Source: Saussurea involucrata (Eukaryota; Streptophyta; Magnoliopsida; Asterales; Asteraceae). From it: a stretch of DNA of 64,000 bases. Position 1 is the first letter of the stretch. Each line of letters starts with the position of its first letter. The position numbers and the translations under genes were made by a program. Below are positions 10,644-21,945 of the stretch, piece by piece. Location of the stretch: contig CM066314.1 of the NCBI GenBank assembly GCA_033807775.1, forward strand, positions 36,935,501-36,999,500, read 5' to 3'. The notes below the pieces were generated by a model. The model did not search any database, was not told where the DNA came from, and saw only the letters and a program-made list of their open reading frames with translations.

Positions 10644-11066
10644 TCAACTCTTTTTCTTCTTCCCTGTAACTAAATCATCATCATTATCATCACCAAACAA
10701 CTCAGCTATCCTCTTCTTCCTATCCGGACCGATATATGCCATCAACTCTTCCACGCCCATTTCCCGAAACTCTTCACTGATTTCTTGTTTTACTATATTC
10801 GATTCATCTACACACCCGGAAACAGATTCAGCCACGTCCGGATTATCACCCAACCGTTCATTTAGGAATTGCATCAACACAAAACTGAGACCTCTAAGCA
10901 TCTTCAAATCGAATTTGTTTGATAACGATCCATGCCCGATAAAAGACGCCCTTCGGATGGCCATCTCCTTCAGACTGATGAGTAGATCGAGCTCAGATTC
11001 CGAGAGAGAACAGAGCCACCAGACATCTTCAATCCGATTGTCTCCTAACATCTCAACCCTTGGCAT
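10644..11066 (-). CDS. Small plant protein of unknown function, 140 aa
   Basis: I do not recognise the family by name. The single-exon minus-strand frame starts at ATG 11066 (MPRVEMLGDNRIEDVWWLC) and ends at 10644. The N-terminal two thirds looks folded and helical (LSESELDLLISLKEMAIRRA, then FDLKMLRGLSFVLMQFLNER). The middle is acidic, followed by a second helical motif (EEFREMGVEELMAYIGPDRK) and an acidic-then-basic tail (GDDNDDDLVTGKKKKS) that could act as a nuclear localisation signal. No signal peptide or membrane segment. The composition looks like a genuine coding region; the plus-strand ORF over the same bases is its shadow. It has no functional relation to its transposon neighbours. 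A further 5' exon is possible. Confidence 0.65.
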   Translation of the reverse strand: MPRVEMLGDNRIEDVWWLCSLSESELDLLISLKEMAIRRASFIGHGSLSNKFDLKMLRGLSFVLMQFLNERLGDNPDVAESVSGCVDESNIVKQEISEEFREMGVEELMAYIGPDRKKRIAELFGDDNDDDLVTGKKKKS

Positions 11067-11756
11067 GTAAAGAAGACATTTTTTATTTCAAGAACTTCTA
11101 ATCCTGCTGATAGATTGATATCGAAGAAAAATATTGATGAAAACTATAGAATTCTAAAATGCTCTTATTTAAAAACACACAACATATAATAATCCAACAA
11201 ACAAATAACGATTACCGTATAATTATCTGACAAATATTTGTTTCAAGATTGACTATATATGTTCGCTAGATTGTTTATTGTCATGGTGGAAAAAATCCAC
11301 ACTTATCCAAACCCATAAAACTGACGGAATTCTAGGATCCCTCCTCGGGGTAAATACTTTTATGCATACCTCTTCTGTTTCGAAATGTTAATTACCAAAC
11401 AAATAAAACTACTATCAGAAACTTACAATTTGTTTAATATTAACCAGTTTAATATTTGTTTCAAAATCACCAAAAGAAGTTTTTTTTGAGTCAAATTGCT
11501 CATCTATCATGCCGACAAATAGTTCTACCAAAAACGTTACATACTCGATGTTGGCAAATGACCTAATACTGTATTTGTCTCTTGGCAATTAACCATGTGC
11601 AAATCAGCCATCTCAAATATCAGGAACTTAGAGAACAATCCATTTTCATGAGAACAAATGAAGGTACCCTTATATTGTGTGAAAGTAGTTGTGAAAACTG
11701 TGAAGGTACCTATATATTATGTGAATGTTACAACCTTCACAAATATAACATAACCT
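11067..11756. other. AT-rich flank, upstream of the minus-strand gene
   Basis: No ORF of note. 11660-11756 holds a small local duplication (GAAGGTACCCTTATATTGTG and GAAGGTACCTATATATTATG). The stretch is bounded on the right by the abrupt start of the inverted arm at 11757. The promoter of the 10644-11066 gene should lie here, but I see no diagnostic element. Confidence 0.5.
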
Positions 11757-12706
11757 TTACAACACACAGTAATATATGATGAAAATGTTACAATCTTCAC
11801 ATAATATAAGGGTCAACAAAAGTGAAAAATTCTTGCCTGATCTTGACTCAATGAACTTAAATATATGATGGTTAACAATGAAAAACAAACACATGTTATC
11901 AACAACAAAAAGAATATATCCTTTGGGATGAATAAAATGAACTTTTACTTTGCATTAAAGTGAATAAAGATGGTCTGCAATTATGGTAACTTATATTCAA
12001 CGACAGTCGCCAATAACATGTTGTAAGGCATTCTTTTACGCATCATACAACAATTCTACGTAGCATTTGAATAACTCGTAAATCATAATAAATGCATAGG
12101 TCCAACTAACTAAATCTTGTGGGGTCAATGATCTAATACAATTTGTCTTGAGCCTAAAGTAATAGAATATCCCAAAGTGATATTAGAACAAACAAACCCA
12201 TGGTTAAGAGCTATCAATATTCCCCTATTAAATCCCATAAAAGGGTCCGTATTTATATCCATGACCGACGAGTGATGGAATGTTACATAATAAATATATT
12301 TCTAGTAGAATATTAAAGGTTAAGCAGTCGATGTCTCATGGAGAAGAGAGGACGTCTTATTTGCTTAAGGATTGATTGTTTCACAGTTCCTAGCATGCGA
12401 TATTTTCTAGTAAAGAAACTTCAATATCGGCTCATTATGAGACAAATAAGGATCACTAATTCTAAAACCAACCAGCATAGCAGCAGTTGGAACATAAATT
12501 ATGGACCGTATTACTAATTAGACATACGGGTTGGGTTTCGGTGAGAAGGGAAGCTATGGTGAGAAGCATAACAAAGGATCTGCACCCTTTGATCAATCCT
12601 AATTGAAGATCAACGCTAATGAGATGCACATGATCAATTCCCTTCTAAAGCGCAGTTCATGGGTTAGGGTGAGATTAAAAGTTATCACAGTCTGCTTCTC
12701 ACCTTC
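11757..12706 (+). repeat. Inverted-repeat arm matching 1-893
   Basis: Reverse complement of 1-893 with moderate divergence. It contains about 75 bases near 12345-12415 that the left arm lacks, and the MITE copy 12558-12703 (shortened inside to 146 bp). It runs directly into block X (12479 onward), so the arm and X belong to the same duplicated unit. Confidence 0.85.
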
Positions 12707-13283
12707 ACTCTGTTTCTTCCAGAGGCGGATTTTAGAACTTTTTTTCAATTGTGGCACAAAATAACTACCGTAATAAAAATTAATTATAAAAAGTAAGATT
12801 TTCATCAAAAATGATAAACAAGTTACCTCTTACAATTGTTGAACCAACAAAACAACCAATTGAAAACCAACAAAAATACACACAACAATAAAACATACAT
12901 CCTGTCCAGTGTCAATGGTAAAAAAAAACTAAACAAGCTTCAAACTATCCACATAGCAGCTGCGCATGAATTGCAAAACGATATTCCAAATGGCAATCAA
13001 ACAATGTTCCAAATCTAAGGAGTAACAGAGCAATTAAAAAAACAGCAATTGAACAACTAAACAAGCAAATAAGAAATTCAAATTCAGGTTCAAACAGTTC
13101 AACACAAGTTCATGATTCATGAATCAAACAAATGAAAAACAAAAAATATAAAGTATAGTTGGAATTTAAATTCTGGTACCTTGAGTTGAATCAGATCAAA
13201 TCAAGAGAGTAGAGGCTGTGTCGCACTTAAATCAGAAATCGAGCTATTAGGGTTTAAGATCGAGCCTGTGTAGCACTTCGAGT
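12479..13283. repeat. Block X, interrupted copy, first part
   Basis: Direct repeat of 5469-6297. The match stops at TAGCACTTCGAG (13271-13282), where copy 5469-6728 continues with TTCATCTG. The continuation is found at 35926-35955 and again at 38976-39398, so two separate insertion complexes opened this copy. Confidence 0.85.
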
Positions 13284-13288
13284 GGGTG

Positions 13289-14137
13289 TGTTAGCTTCAA
13301 TCTTCCTAATCATAGAAGTATTTAGAAGTAGTGAAAAATAGGCTAAGTGGAGAAAGCCTCTTACAGAGGCTCTGCCGACCTTACCGAGAGATCAAGGTCA
13401 AGAAGCTACAGAAGCTAAAGAGGCGCCCTACAGAAGCTCTGCCATACGCGCAAAGAAGACCAAAGACTCGGAATCCGGTGAAGACTGCTCTTCTAAGGAC
13501 CAAACCACAGAACCTCTGTGGCACTTCACAGAGCCTCTGTGGTCTTCAACAAAGACTTGAAAGATATTTATAATATCTTGCTACTGTTACAGGACCTGTT
13601 CATCAACTTGCATGGTAGCATGCCATGTCCAACTGCAACGTGTCAAACTCTGGTTGGATCCAATAGGGCTTAGTACATAATAGACGTCTGCTGCATTAAA
13701 TGCAATACAGCACGTCCAACTGTTCATGCCATCCGTCCAACTATTCATACCGTCCTTTGTGAATAGTAACATATGCTTTATGGTCCCCTTAGAGTAGTAT
13801 ATAAGGAAGACTCATGTTGAGTTCTTCCTATTAATCTATCAATCCATCGATCGATCAATCGAACACTTTGAGAGAAAAACATCACAAGAACACACATCTT
13901 AAACACCTTGAGAGTCATATCTGTTTTAAAGCTTTGCTTACTCACTGTTCTTGAATTTGTTCTTAATACATATATTCAGTAAACTTTGAGATATTATTTC
14001 CTGTTCACTGATTACTTATATTGTGTTCTAAATCTATCAAACATATCTGTTAGTTCTTCAAATACGCTTCCGCATCAAACTCAAAACTTGAACTAATAGA
14101 TCTGATAATCTTGTTTAAACAAAAGAGGGAACCAACA
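13289..14137 (+). repeat. 5' LTR of the SIRE-type Copia
   Basis: 849 bp, TGTTAG...CCAACA. TATA-like GTATATAAGGAAG near 13796. It is rich in CAGAGG/CCTCTG words (13360-13555). It is nearly identical to 34554-35403, with differences seen at about 13348, 13350, 13366, 13370, 13531 and 13623, plus a one-base indel near 13757. Confidence 0.93.
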
Positions 14138-14139
14138 AT

Positions 14140-14151
14140 TGGTATCAGAGC
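14140..14151 (+). other. Primer-binding site (tRNA-iMet)
   Basis: TGGTATCAGAGC two bases after the LTR end, complementary to the 3' end of initiator methionine tRNA. Confidence 0.92.
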
Positions 14152-14333
14152 AAAGCTTGATTTTCAATATCAAGTGATCCTCGTTTTTACAAGATTAGTG
14201 ATAGAAATCATTTTTTTCATCTCAAGGTTAAAACTCCATTAAAGTGTACTCTGAGAACTGTTCAAACCCAGAAAACTTTCCAGATCTTCAGACTCATACC
14301 TTTTAATCATACTATCTTTTCAGAACCTTAACA

Positions 14334-15038
14334 ATGACAAATACAAATAACTTCTTTACTGCTGGTTCCCTCACCAAGCCTCCCACTCTCCTATGAGATG
14401 AGTATCCTCAATGGAAGATAAGAATGGTTCATTTCTTTGAGGGTACTGAAAAAAATCTAGTACAATATCTTTACAACCTTCCTCCTGTTCCCATGATAAC
14501 AGTACCACGAGTACCAGCTACTGCTGAATCTCCAGAAATCCCTGAACATCAAAAACCAAAGCCAAAAGAAGAATGGTCAAATGAAGATAAGGCAGAAGAT
14601 GAAGTTGCACAGAAAACAAAAAGAATCCTGATAATGGCTATCCCCAACGAGCTTTTTCAATCCTTAGATGCATGCGAAACTGCGCACGATCTTTGGAAAG
14701 AATTAGAAAGACAGTTGGAAGGGGGTGCTAAAACACAGAAGAACTGAAGGGCACAATACATAAATGAGTATCATGCATTCAGAGCCTCTGCAACAGAATC
14801 TCTGCAAACAACGTACGATAGGTTCAACTCTCTCATAAACAAATGTAGAAAGTCTGGCATTCACAGAACCTCGGAAGAAAATAACGTCATGTTTCTAAAG
14901 AGTCTGAATGATGAGTGGCTTCAACTGTCTATGTCTTTACAAACAAACCAAGATCTAGACTCATGGACACTCTCTGATCTCTATGGAACACTAGCTGCAC
15001 AAGAGGCTCAAATAGCACAGGCTAAAACAATAGCCATT
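14334..15038 (+). pseudogene. Copia gag, N-terminal part, interrupted
   Basis: ATG at 14334. A TGA stop (14394-14396) falls just before the conserved DEYPQWKIRM. The frame continues through the gag fold (AIPNELFQSLDACETAHDLW), meets another stop near 14745, then ENNVMFLKSLNDEWLQLSMS and SDLYGTLAAQEAQIAQAK. At 15038 the frame is cut by the Athila-type insertion. It resumes at 21946 in register once one copy of the CCATT duplication is removed. This is the capsid part of a Copia particle protein. As written it cannot be translated whole. Confidence 0.88.
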
Positions 15039-16355
15039 TGATAATGTCGTTTTCCGACATTATTTTGATCCCGAAGTTGTTCTGTTTGTTGTAAGTTCCC
15101 GAGTAAAAATAGTAGAATTTAATGGTTTTTATGAGAAAGTACAGGTTTATATGGAAGAATGATGTTGGAAGAGTTTTGGAGCAATCGGAGCAAGTCTACA
15201 ACAGTCCAGTGCAAAAAGGAGAAAAATCAGATTTTTGGACCAATCAGTGCTCTGCGCGCCTCTGAGCGCGCCTCCAAACGCCCCCACAAACGATCACGAT
15301 GCGCGCCTCTGAGCGCGCCTCCAAACGCGCCTACAAACGCGCATGCTTATTTTCGCAAACATTCCAGTGCTCTGCGCGCCTCTGCGAGCGCCTCCAAACG
15401 TGCCCACAAACGCGCAGAAGACCTGATACGTTTTTAAAGCCTTTTTCTGCTAGGGTTGAGGGGGGAATTGATCAGTTACGTTTTGGGACTCTTCCTGGGC
15501 GATTTTGGGAGCACGAGGGCGATTTTTGAAGGCGAATAGAAGGCAGGAAACACCAATTAACAAGGATCGGAAGGAGAATCGAGTACGTCCATCGGCGGCT
15601 TAGACTTTTTCAGGGAGTTCTTAGATTTCATTTGTTAGTTAAAAGCATGTTTACTTTCATTTTCATCTTTTCATTTCAGAGTTTTGAAACCCCCAATATG
15701 AACTAATCCGTTCATGTTGGGGGGTTGGTTTGAATCATGGTTGGATACTTGTTTCGCTTTACGATAGGCATGATTGATATGATATAGATGGATGCCACAT
15801 GTGGGTTTGTTCTTAATGCTTGTAATAGTCCGATCAACTATTATTCGATTTAATGAATCTTTTAACGTTTGAGAAAAGTTTTGAGGTTTATCTAATCCTT
15901 CATGTCTTAGTCGAATTTGAGATAGAAATATGATAATTCGTGCTTTGTGGGTTTTTAATCACTGCTTGTTCAATTACCTTTGTTGAGATTGAATGATGAT
16001 ACAAAATGTTGAATGAATGTTACTATAGCTTGATTGAGTATAGTGATGAATTGTGATTATACCTGTCATCCTGGAGTTATGTCAATCATGTCAAATCTGT
16101 GAGTTAAATGATTGTCTACCTGAGGAATCCAACCCTCCAGCTTTTTATCTTATCTGAATTAATTAAGTTTTAATCTGTGTTTTTAATACACAACAATCCA
16201 ACTCAATTTGCGTTAGTCTAGTTAATAATCTATACAGTCATTGTGGTACTTGACACCTGGTTCCTTTGGTTCGATACTCGTACTTTATAAGTACTATTAC
16301 TTGATTCGACCCGTACACTTGCGGTAGATTTAGGGGGGTGTAAACCCACCTATCA
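15039..16355 (+). repeat. 5' LTR of the nested Athila-type element
   Basis: 1317 bp. 15250-15415 holds a GC-rich internal repeat in which GCGCGCCTC, CTGAGCGCGCCTCCAAACG and ACAAACGCGC recur. The inverted words TGTCG and CGACA sit at the very start. The other copy is 20624-21940, with differences noted near 15054, 15079 and 15299. Confidence 0.93.
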
Positions 16356-16361
16356 AGTTTT

Positions 16362-16379
16362 TGGCGCCGTTGTCGGGGA
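16362..16379 (+). other. Primer-binding site (tRNA-Asp)
   Basis: TGGCGCCGTTGTCGGGGA lies six bases after the LTR. It matches the complement of the plant tRNA-Asp 3' end with one C-to-T difference, typical for Athila/Tat elements. Confidence 0.88.
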
Positions 16380-16526
16380 ACCTGTTTTGTGTGAATATCA
16401 CTACCAGCTGTAGAAGTTATTACATTAGACACCCTGTTTTTATTTTATTATAATCTGTTTTAAAGGTTCATATATTTTTGGGGTTTTGAGATTCTATATT
16501 CTTTGTTTCAGGTTACCTCTTGGTTT

Positions 16527-18971
16527 ATGCCAAGAAGAAGACTGTTTCGGGAATTACTACCGATTGACCCGGAAATAGAACGGACCGCCAGAGAGCTAAG
16601 AAGACAAGCACGGAACAGAATGGACGCCAACAACTTCGAAGAAGATTGGGATGAGGAGATGGTCATGGGCAATGTTCCACCAAATGCAAATGCAAACAAT
16701 GGTCCTCCTCCTAATAATCAGAACAATCAGAACCACAACAATGCCAATGCCAACCACAACGTTAATCATGGCGTCAACAATGGGATCCATAACAATGTCA
16801 ATCAACCACCACCACCACCACAAAGGGTACCTATGAGGAGTTTTGCCAATCCAAACATGGGGGCTGCACAGTATGGCCCATATGTTCCTCCGATCGCAGC
16901 GAACAACTTTGAAATCAAACTTGGTACCATCCAATTGGTGCAATCGAACATGTTTGGAGGTGCAGCAACTGAAGACCCTCATGCACATTTGCGCTCATTC
17001 GAAAAGATATGCAATACTTTCAAGGTAAATGGGGCAGATCAAGATTCAATCAAGATACGGTTATTCCCATTCTCATTGAGGGACCGAGCCACCACTTGGG
17101 AAGAGAATCTACCACCGGGGTCGATTCGAACATGGAATGATATGGTGACGGCTTTTCTCAACAAGTTCTTTCCACCGGGGCGAACGGCCCAATTGCTTTC
17201 GGATATCACCCATTTCGCCCAATGGGATCAAGAGTCGTTGTACGAAGCATGGGAAAGATATAAAGCAATGCTCAAGAAGTGTCCACATCATGGGTTACAA
17301 GAGTGGATGGTTATACAAACATTCTATGTGGGATTGAACCCTCAATTTAAGAATGACCTCACAGCTGCTGCAGGTGGAGCCTTAATGAACAAGTCATATG
17401 AGGAAGTGGTCGAATTGATAGAAAATCTAGCAGAACATAGCTATTCCACTCCAAGGTCTGCTGTTAGAAAAGTTGCAAGCGTGCAAGAAACAGAAGAGTT
17501 GAAGGCGATAAAGGCACAATTGACTGCATTGACCAACCAAATGAAAGGAGCGGCTATTCAACCGAATGTTCAGAATTTTCAAGACTATCAATCGCCGGAA
17601 CAAGTCCAGTTCGTTCAGAACCGAAATAATCAGCCGAGGAATGACCCATTTTCCAACACCTATAACGAGGGATGGAAGCGACATCCTAACTTTTCTTGGA
17701 GTCAACCTCAACAAGGCCCGGGCAAGGAAACGATGCAACAGCAACAGCAGCAGCAACATTCTGGTAACCAATCTAACTCTTCAAATTCTTTTCAGGCTAA
17801 CAATGTTTACCGTCCCCCAGGTTACAATCAAAGGAAATATGATGAGGGGCAATCTTCAGAAAAGAAGCCGGGATTGGATGACATGATGATGAAATTCATG
17901 ACAAAGATGGAAGGTGCGGTTGAAGGATTGGCAAGTACAGTCGGTAATGTGAAGGCGACAACTGACCAAAATACCGCCTCAATCAGAATGTTAGAAAGAC
18001 AAGTCGGACAAATCGCTGAAGCACTACAATCCAGGACTCAAGGTCAATTCCCTAGTCAGACTGAACGAATACCAAGAGAGGAGTGCAAGGCTATTCATCT
18101 GAGAAGTGGAACGGAGTTGATTAGAGACCCTACACGAGAGCCTTCACCAAGGGAAGCCGAGCAAGAGGTGGAGATCATTGACATGGATGCGTTGGAGGCT
18201 GATAGAGATATTGTGAGTGAAGAGAATAAGAAGAATGAAGAAAAGGCACCAAAGCAACCACAGGTCAAGCCGACAACTTCAAAAGTGCCCTATCCGAGCA
18301 GGCTTAAAGCCCACAGGGATGATCTAAACTTTTCTAAATTTCTTGAAATTTCTAAGAAATTGCATATTAACATCCCTTTTGCAGATGCTTTGGCACAAAT
18401 GCCAACATACCTCAAGTTTATGAAAGATATCTTATCCAAGAAGAGGAAGATTGAAGATCAGGCCACAATTGCACTTACTGAGGAGTGCATCGCGATCATA
18501 CAGAACAAGCTTCCCCCAAAGCTTAAGGATCCAGGGAGTTTTTCGATCCCTATCCAAATTGGGAGCTTTAATTTTAATAAGGTATTATGCGATCTAGGAG
18601 CTAGTATTAACCTAATGCCGTTATCTGTTTTCAGGAAACTCGGCTTGGGGGAGGTGAAGCCGACATTCATGACTCTTCAGCTTGTCGATAGATCGATAAG
18701 GTACCTGTATGGAGTGATCGAAGACGTCTTGGTAAAGGTTGGCAAGTTTTACTTCCCGATGGACTTTTTGGTGTTGGATATCGATGAGGACATAGAGGTC
18801 CCGCTGATACTGGGAAGATCCTTCCTAGCCACAAGCCGAGCGCTGATCGACATGGAGGAAGGAGAGATGACTTTGAGAGTTGGTGGTGAGAGGGAAGTGT
18901 TCAAGATGTTCGAGAAGATAAGAGATAGAGGCGAAGAGAAATTTGGTGAGCAAGAAAGGCCGAAGGAGTGA
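16527..18971 (+). CDS. Athila-type gag-protease polyprotein, intact
   Basis: 814 residues from ATG 16527 (MPRRRLFRELLPIDPEIERT). The open frame extends a little upstream without an ATG. After an Asn-rich low-complexity stretch comes the retrotransposon gag domain (about residues 140-310) with EDPHAHLRSFEKICNTFKVN, LFPFSLRDRATTWEENLPPG, FFPPGRTAQLLSDI and ESLYEAWERYKAMLKKCPHH. A Gln-rich linker and a helical region follow. An aspartic protease domain is at about residues 660-790, with the active site as CDLGASINLMP (Leu in place of the usual Thr/Ser in DTG) and the second motif PLILGRSFLATSRALID. There is no CCHC knuckle. The ORF stops after protease and the element has no pol. It could supply capsid and protease in trans, or be packaged by relatives. 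It is intact, and its neighbour Copia gag is broken. Confidence 0.93.
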   Translation: MPRRRLFRELLPIDPEIERTARELRRQARNRMDANNFEEDWDEEMVMGNVPPNANANNGPPPNNQNNQNHNNANANHNVNHGVNNGIHNNVNQPPPPPQRVPMRSFANPNMGAAQYGPYVPPIAANNFEIKLGTIQLVQSNMFGGAATEDPHAHLRSFEKICNTFKVNGADQDSIKIRLFPFSLRDRATTWEENLPPGSIRTWNDMVTAFLNKFFPPGRTAQLLSDITHFAQWDQESLYEAWERYKAMLKKCPHHGLQEWMVIQTFYVGLNPQFKNDLTAAAGGALMNKSYEEVVELIENLAEHSYSTPRSAVRKVASVQETEELKAIKAQLTALTNQMKGAAIQPNVQNFQDYQSPEQVQFVQNRNNQPRNDPFSNTYNEGWKRHPNFSWSQPQQGPGKETMQQQQQQQHSGNQSNSSNSFQANNVYRPPGYNQRKYDEGQSSEKKPGLDDMMMKFMTKMEGAVEGLASTVGNVKATTDQNTASIRMLERQVGQIAEALQSRTQGQFPSQTERIPREECKAIHLRSGTELIRDPTREPSPREAEQEVEIIDMDALEADRDIVSEENKKNEEKAPKQPQVKPTTSKVPYPSRLKAHRDDLNFSKFLEISKKLHINIPFADALAQMPTYLKFMKDILSKKRKIEDQATIALTEECIAIIQNKLPPKLKDPGSFSIPIQIGSFNFNKVLCDLGASINLMPLSVFRKLGLGEVKPTFMTLQLVDRSIRYLYGVIEDVLVKVGKFYFPMDFLVLDIDEDIEVPLILGRSFLATSRALIDMEEGEMTLRVGGEREVFKMFEKIRDRGEEKFGEQERPKE

Positions 18972-20623
18972 TCGGAAAGAAAGTCGTGCCATGACAGAAA
19001 ATACAGCGCTGGGTGGGAGGCAACCCACCATAGGTTAATTCGTAATTTTTATTTTGGTTAGTTTCTTATTGTTGTGTGCTTCCTTTTGTTTTGTGTGTTG
19101 TTTGTGTTTTGTGTGTTTGTGTTTAGTTTTTGATCCCTGATAGCAATTCTGATATGACCAAGAGCAAGGCAGGAGAAGGAAGGGCAGAAATAGGTGAACA
19201 GTGATCCGCGCATGCATCCTGAAAGGTATCTACACAACACCTCTTTGCAAACCTCGATTTCACCAAGGTTTGGGGTCCCTGTTTTCATTTGAACTTTATC
19301 GTTTATGATTCCTTGTTGAGAAAACAAACCTAATCTAGAGATTAGGTTTGGGGTTGCGTAATTATTGTTAGTTGTACCGATTCGCTATTTCGTGATTCTT
19401 TCTTTTATATGTTATTTGGTCCATTGGGGACACTGGTTGTGTCTGGTTTGGGGTGGTTTGTCGATTATATCATTTGTTGATCTCAGTGGATTGAATAATC
19501 ACCTTGTTTATAGTGAGGAATGGGCGACCAGTTGAGCATGATTTAGTGTGAGAGTTCGAAGACAATAATTTTGGGGGGAGGAGTTAAAAGGGATAATATA
19601 GCACGAGGTTGGATCTAGGTGAATGCACACATAGAGACATTAGTGGAGACCACCCGTGAGTTGTTGAGCCACACATTTGCGAACTTCGATTCTGAGAGAC
19701 TACACACTACTCGATACACCTTTCATTAGTCCTTTGATCGTTGTTGTAGCTGATCTCGCTATAACTTGCATCCATTATCAAAGAAATCCATAGGAATAGG
19801 AGTGAAGCTTCTGCCTATCTTTGTGAACAAACCATGTGAAAACTCATCATGCTTATTAGTTGCTGCTAATCCCATTGCTTTTCACCACTCAAGGTTCCCA
19901 AAAGAAACCCATTGTACCCTCCTAAAAAAAAACGCGAACCCAATAAATCAGTCATAAAGGGTTTTGCCAAAAAAAAGAGCTAAATAAAACTGAGGGGTCA
20001 GTTTAAAGAATTTGAGTGAAGTGTTAGGAAGCCCGAACGAAAGAAAGAAGGGAGGATCACCAAATATCGTCATAAATCCTTTGACGTCCACCCAAAAGCA
20101 GCAACCATACCCATTTAAAGATCTGAATTCAGCATGGAGAGTTTGTAAGGAGTGGCGAAGCAACGTTTCTATGACCTAGTCTTGATAATGGATTCCTTCT
20201 GAGATCAATTTGGTTACAAATGTGCGTTATTGTTTAATTGTTGTTCATGCAAGCTTTGTGAATTCTTGTACCCAACTTCTGAAAGCATGACAACATGTGC
20301 GAAACCTAGGGCTCGAGCGAAGAGAGAGAACCGTGAGGTAGGGTCAAGGCGAAATCCTCTCTATGTGTGTTTAGTCTAGGTGCACTTAAGTGTGGTGTGG
20401 TCCCTGATAAATCCAGTTCCCAAGGTTTTGTTGTTTAGATTCCATAGCTAGGTCTGCTCACTGTTCGTCCATCTCACAGGTAATTCATGGTGGTTGTTGA
20501 ATTGACTAGAGATCGCTAATGATATTCTCGACAACACGAAATTGCGATTGTTTGGATTGTGGTTGAATGCTTATTTGTGTCGCTATTTTGCTTGGGGACA
20601 AGCAACGCTCGGTTTGGGGTTGT
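18972..20623 (+). other. Noncoding 3' tail of the nested Athila-type element
   Basis: No ORF above background. A perfect hairpin has 11-bp arms CAAACCTAATC (19325-19335) and GATTAGGTTTG (19340-19350) with a 4-base loop. T/G-rich stretches occur near 19040-19130. A purine-rich run GGTTTGGGGTTGT precedes the 3' LTR and is the likely polypurine tract. Pol would be expected here in a complete element, but I see no trace of RT or integrase motifs. Confidence 0.75.
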
Positions 20624-21940
20624 TGATAATGTCGTTTTTCGACATTATTTTGATCCCGAAGTCGTTCTGTTTGTTGTAAGTTCCCGAGTAAAAATAGTAG
20701 AATTTAATGGTTTTTATGAGAAAGTACAGGTTTATATGGAAGAATGATGTTGGAAGAGTTTTGGAGCAATCGGAGCAAGTCTACAACAGTCCAGTGCAAA
20801 AAGGAGAAAAATCAGATTTTTGGACCAATCAGTGCTCTGCGCGCCTCTGAGCGCGCCTCCAAACGCCCCCACAAACGATCACGCTGCGCGCCTCTGAGCG
20901 CGCCTCCAAACGCGCCTACAAACGCGCATGCTTATTTTCGCAAACATTCCAGTGCTCTGCGCGCCTCTGCGAGCGCCTCCAAACGTGCCCACAAACGCGC
21001 AGAAGACCTGATACGTTTTTAAAGCCTTTTTCTGCTAGGGTTGAGGGGGGAATTGATCAGTTACGTTTTGGGACTCTTCCTGGGCGATTTTGGGAGCACG
21101 AGGGCGATTTTTGAAGGCGAATAGAAGGCAGGAAACACCAATTAACAAGGATCGGAAGGAGAATCGAGTACGTCCATCGGCGGCTTAGACTTTTTCAGGG
21201 AGTTCTTAGATTTCATTTGTTAGTTAAAAGCATGTTTACTTTCATTTTCATCTTTTCATTTCAGAGTTTTGAAACCCCCAATATGAACTAATCCGTTCAT
21301 GTTGGGGGGTTGGTTTGAATCATGGTTGGATACTTGTTTCGCTTTACGATAGGCATGATTGATATGATATAGATGGATGCCACATGTGGGTTTGTTCTTA
21401 ATGCTTGTAATAGTCCGATCAACTATTATTCGATTTAATGAATCTTTTAACGTTTGAGAAAAGTTTTGAGGTTTATCTAATCCTTCATGTCTTAGTCGAA
21501 TTTGAGATAGAAATATGATAATTCGTGCTTTGTGGGTTTTTAATCACTGCTTGTTCAATTACCTTTGTTGAGATTGAATGATGATACAAAATGTTGAATG
21601 AATGTTACTATAGCTTGATTGAGTATAGTGATGAATTGTGATTATACCTGTCATCCTGGAGTTATGTCAATCATGTCAAATCTGTGAGTTAAATGATTGT
21701 CTACCTGAGGAATCCAACCCTCCAGCTTTTTATCTTATCTGAATTAATTAAGTTTTAATCTGTGTTTTTAATACACAACAATCCAACTCAATTTGCGTTA
21801 GTCTAGTTAATAATCTATACAGTCATTGTGGTACTTGACACCTGGTTCCTTTGGTTCGATACTCGTACTTTATAAGTACTATTACTTGATTCGACCCGTA
21901 CACTTGCGGTAGATTTAGGGGGGTGTAAACCCACCTATCA
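20624..21940 (+). repeat. 3' LTR of the nested Athila-type element
   Basis: 1317 bp, the same length as 15039-16355 and different at about three positions. It is followed directly by the second CCATT and the resumed Copia gag. Confidence 0.93.
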
Positions 21941-21945
21941 CCATT

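Larger units (their letters stand above)
15039..21940 (+). mobile_element. Young Athila-type Ty3 element encoding only gag-protease, nested in the Copia gag
   Basis: 6902 bp with two 1317-bp LTRs (TGATAATGTCG...ACCTATCA) and target duplication CCATT (15034-15038 and 21941-21945). The PBS matches tRNA-Asp, the Athila/Tat choice. The internal region is only 4.27 kb. It has one intact gag-protease ORF and about 1.65 kb without coding potential before the 3' LTR. RT, RNase H, integrase and env are absent. LTRs differ at three sites by eye, so insertion is very recent. It must have moved with enzymes from a related full-length element. Confidence 0.93.

Noticed and set aside
10588..11070. Plus-strand 160-aa ORF
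   Set aside because: It is the antisense shadow of the 10644-11066 gene; its Ser-rich composition reflects the opposite strand.
14138..14155. tRNA-like sequence around TGGTATCAGAGC
   Set aside because: It is only a primer-binding site after an LTR; no cloverleaf could be drawn. I found no tRNA or rRNA gene in the window.
15159..15529. Ala/Ser/Arg-rich ORFs (repeated at 20744-21022)
   Set aside because: They lie in the LTRs of the Athila-type element and come from the GCGCGCCTC repeat.
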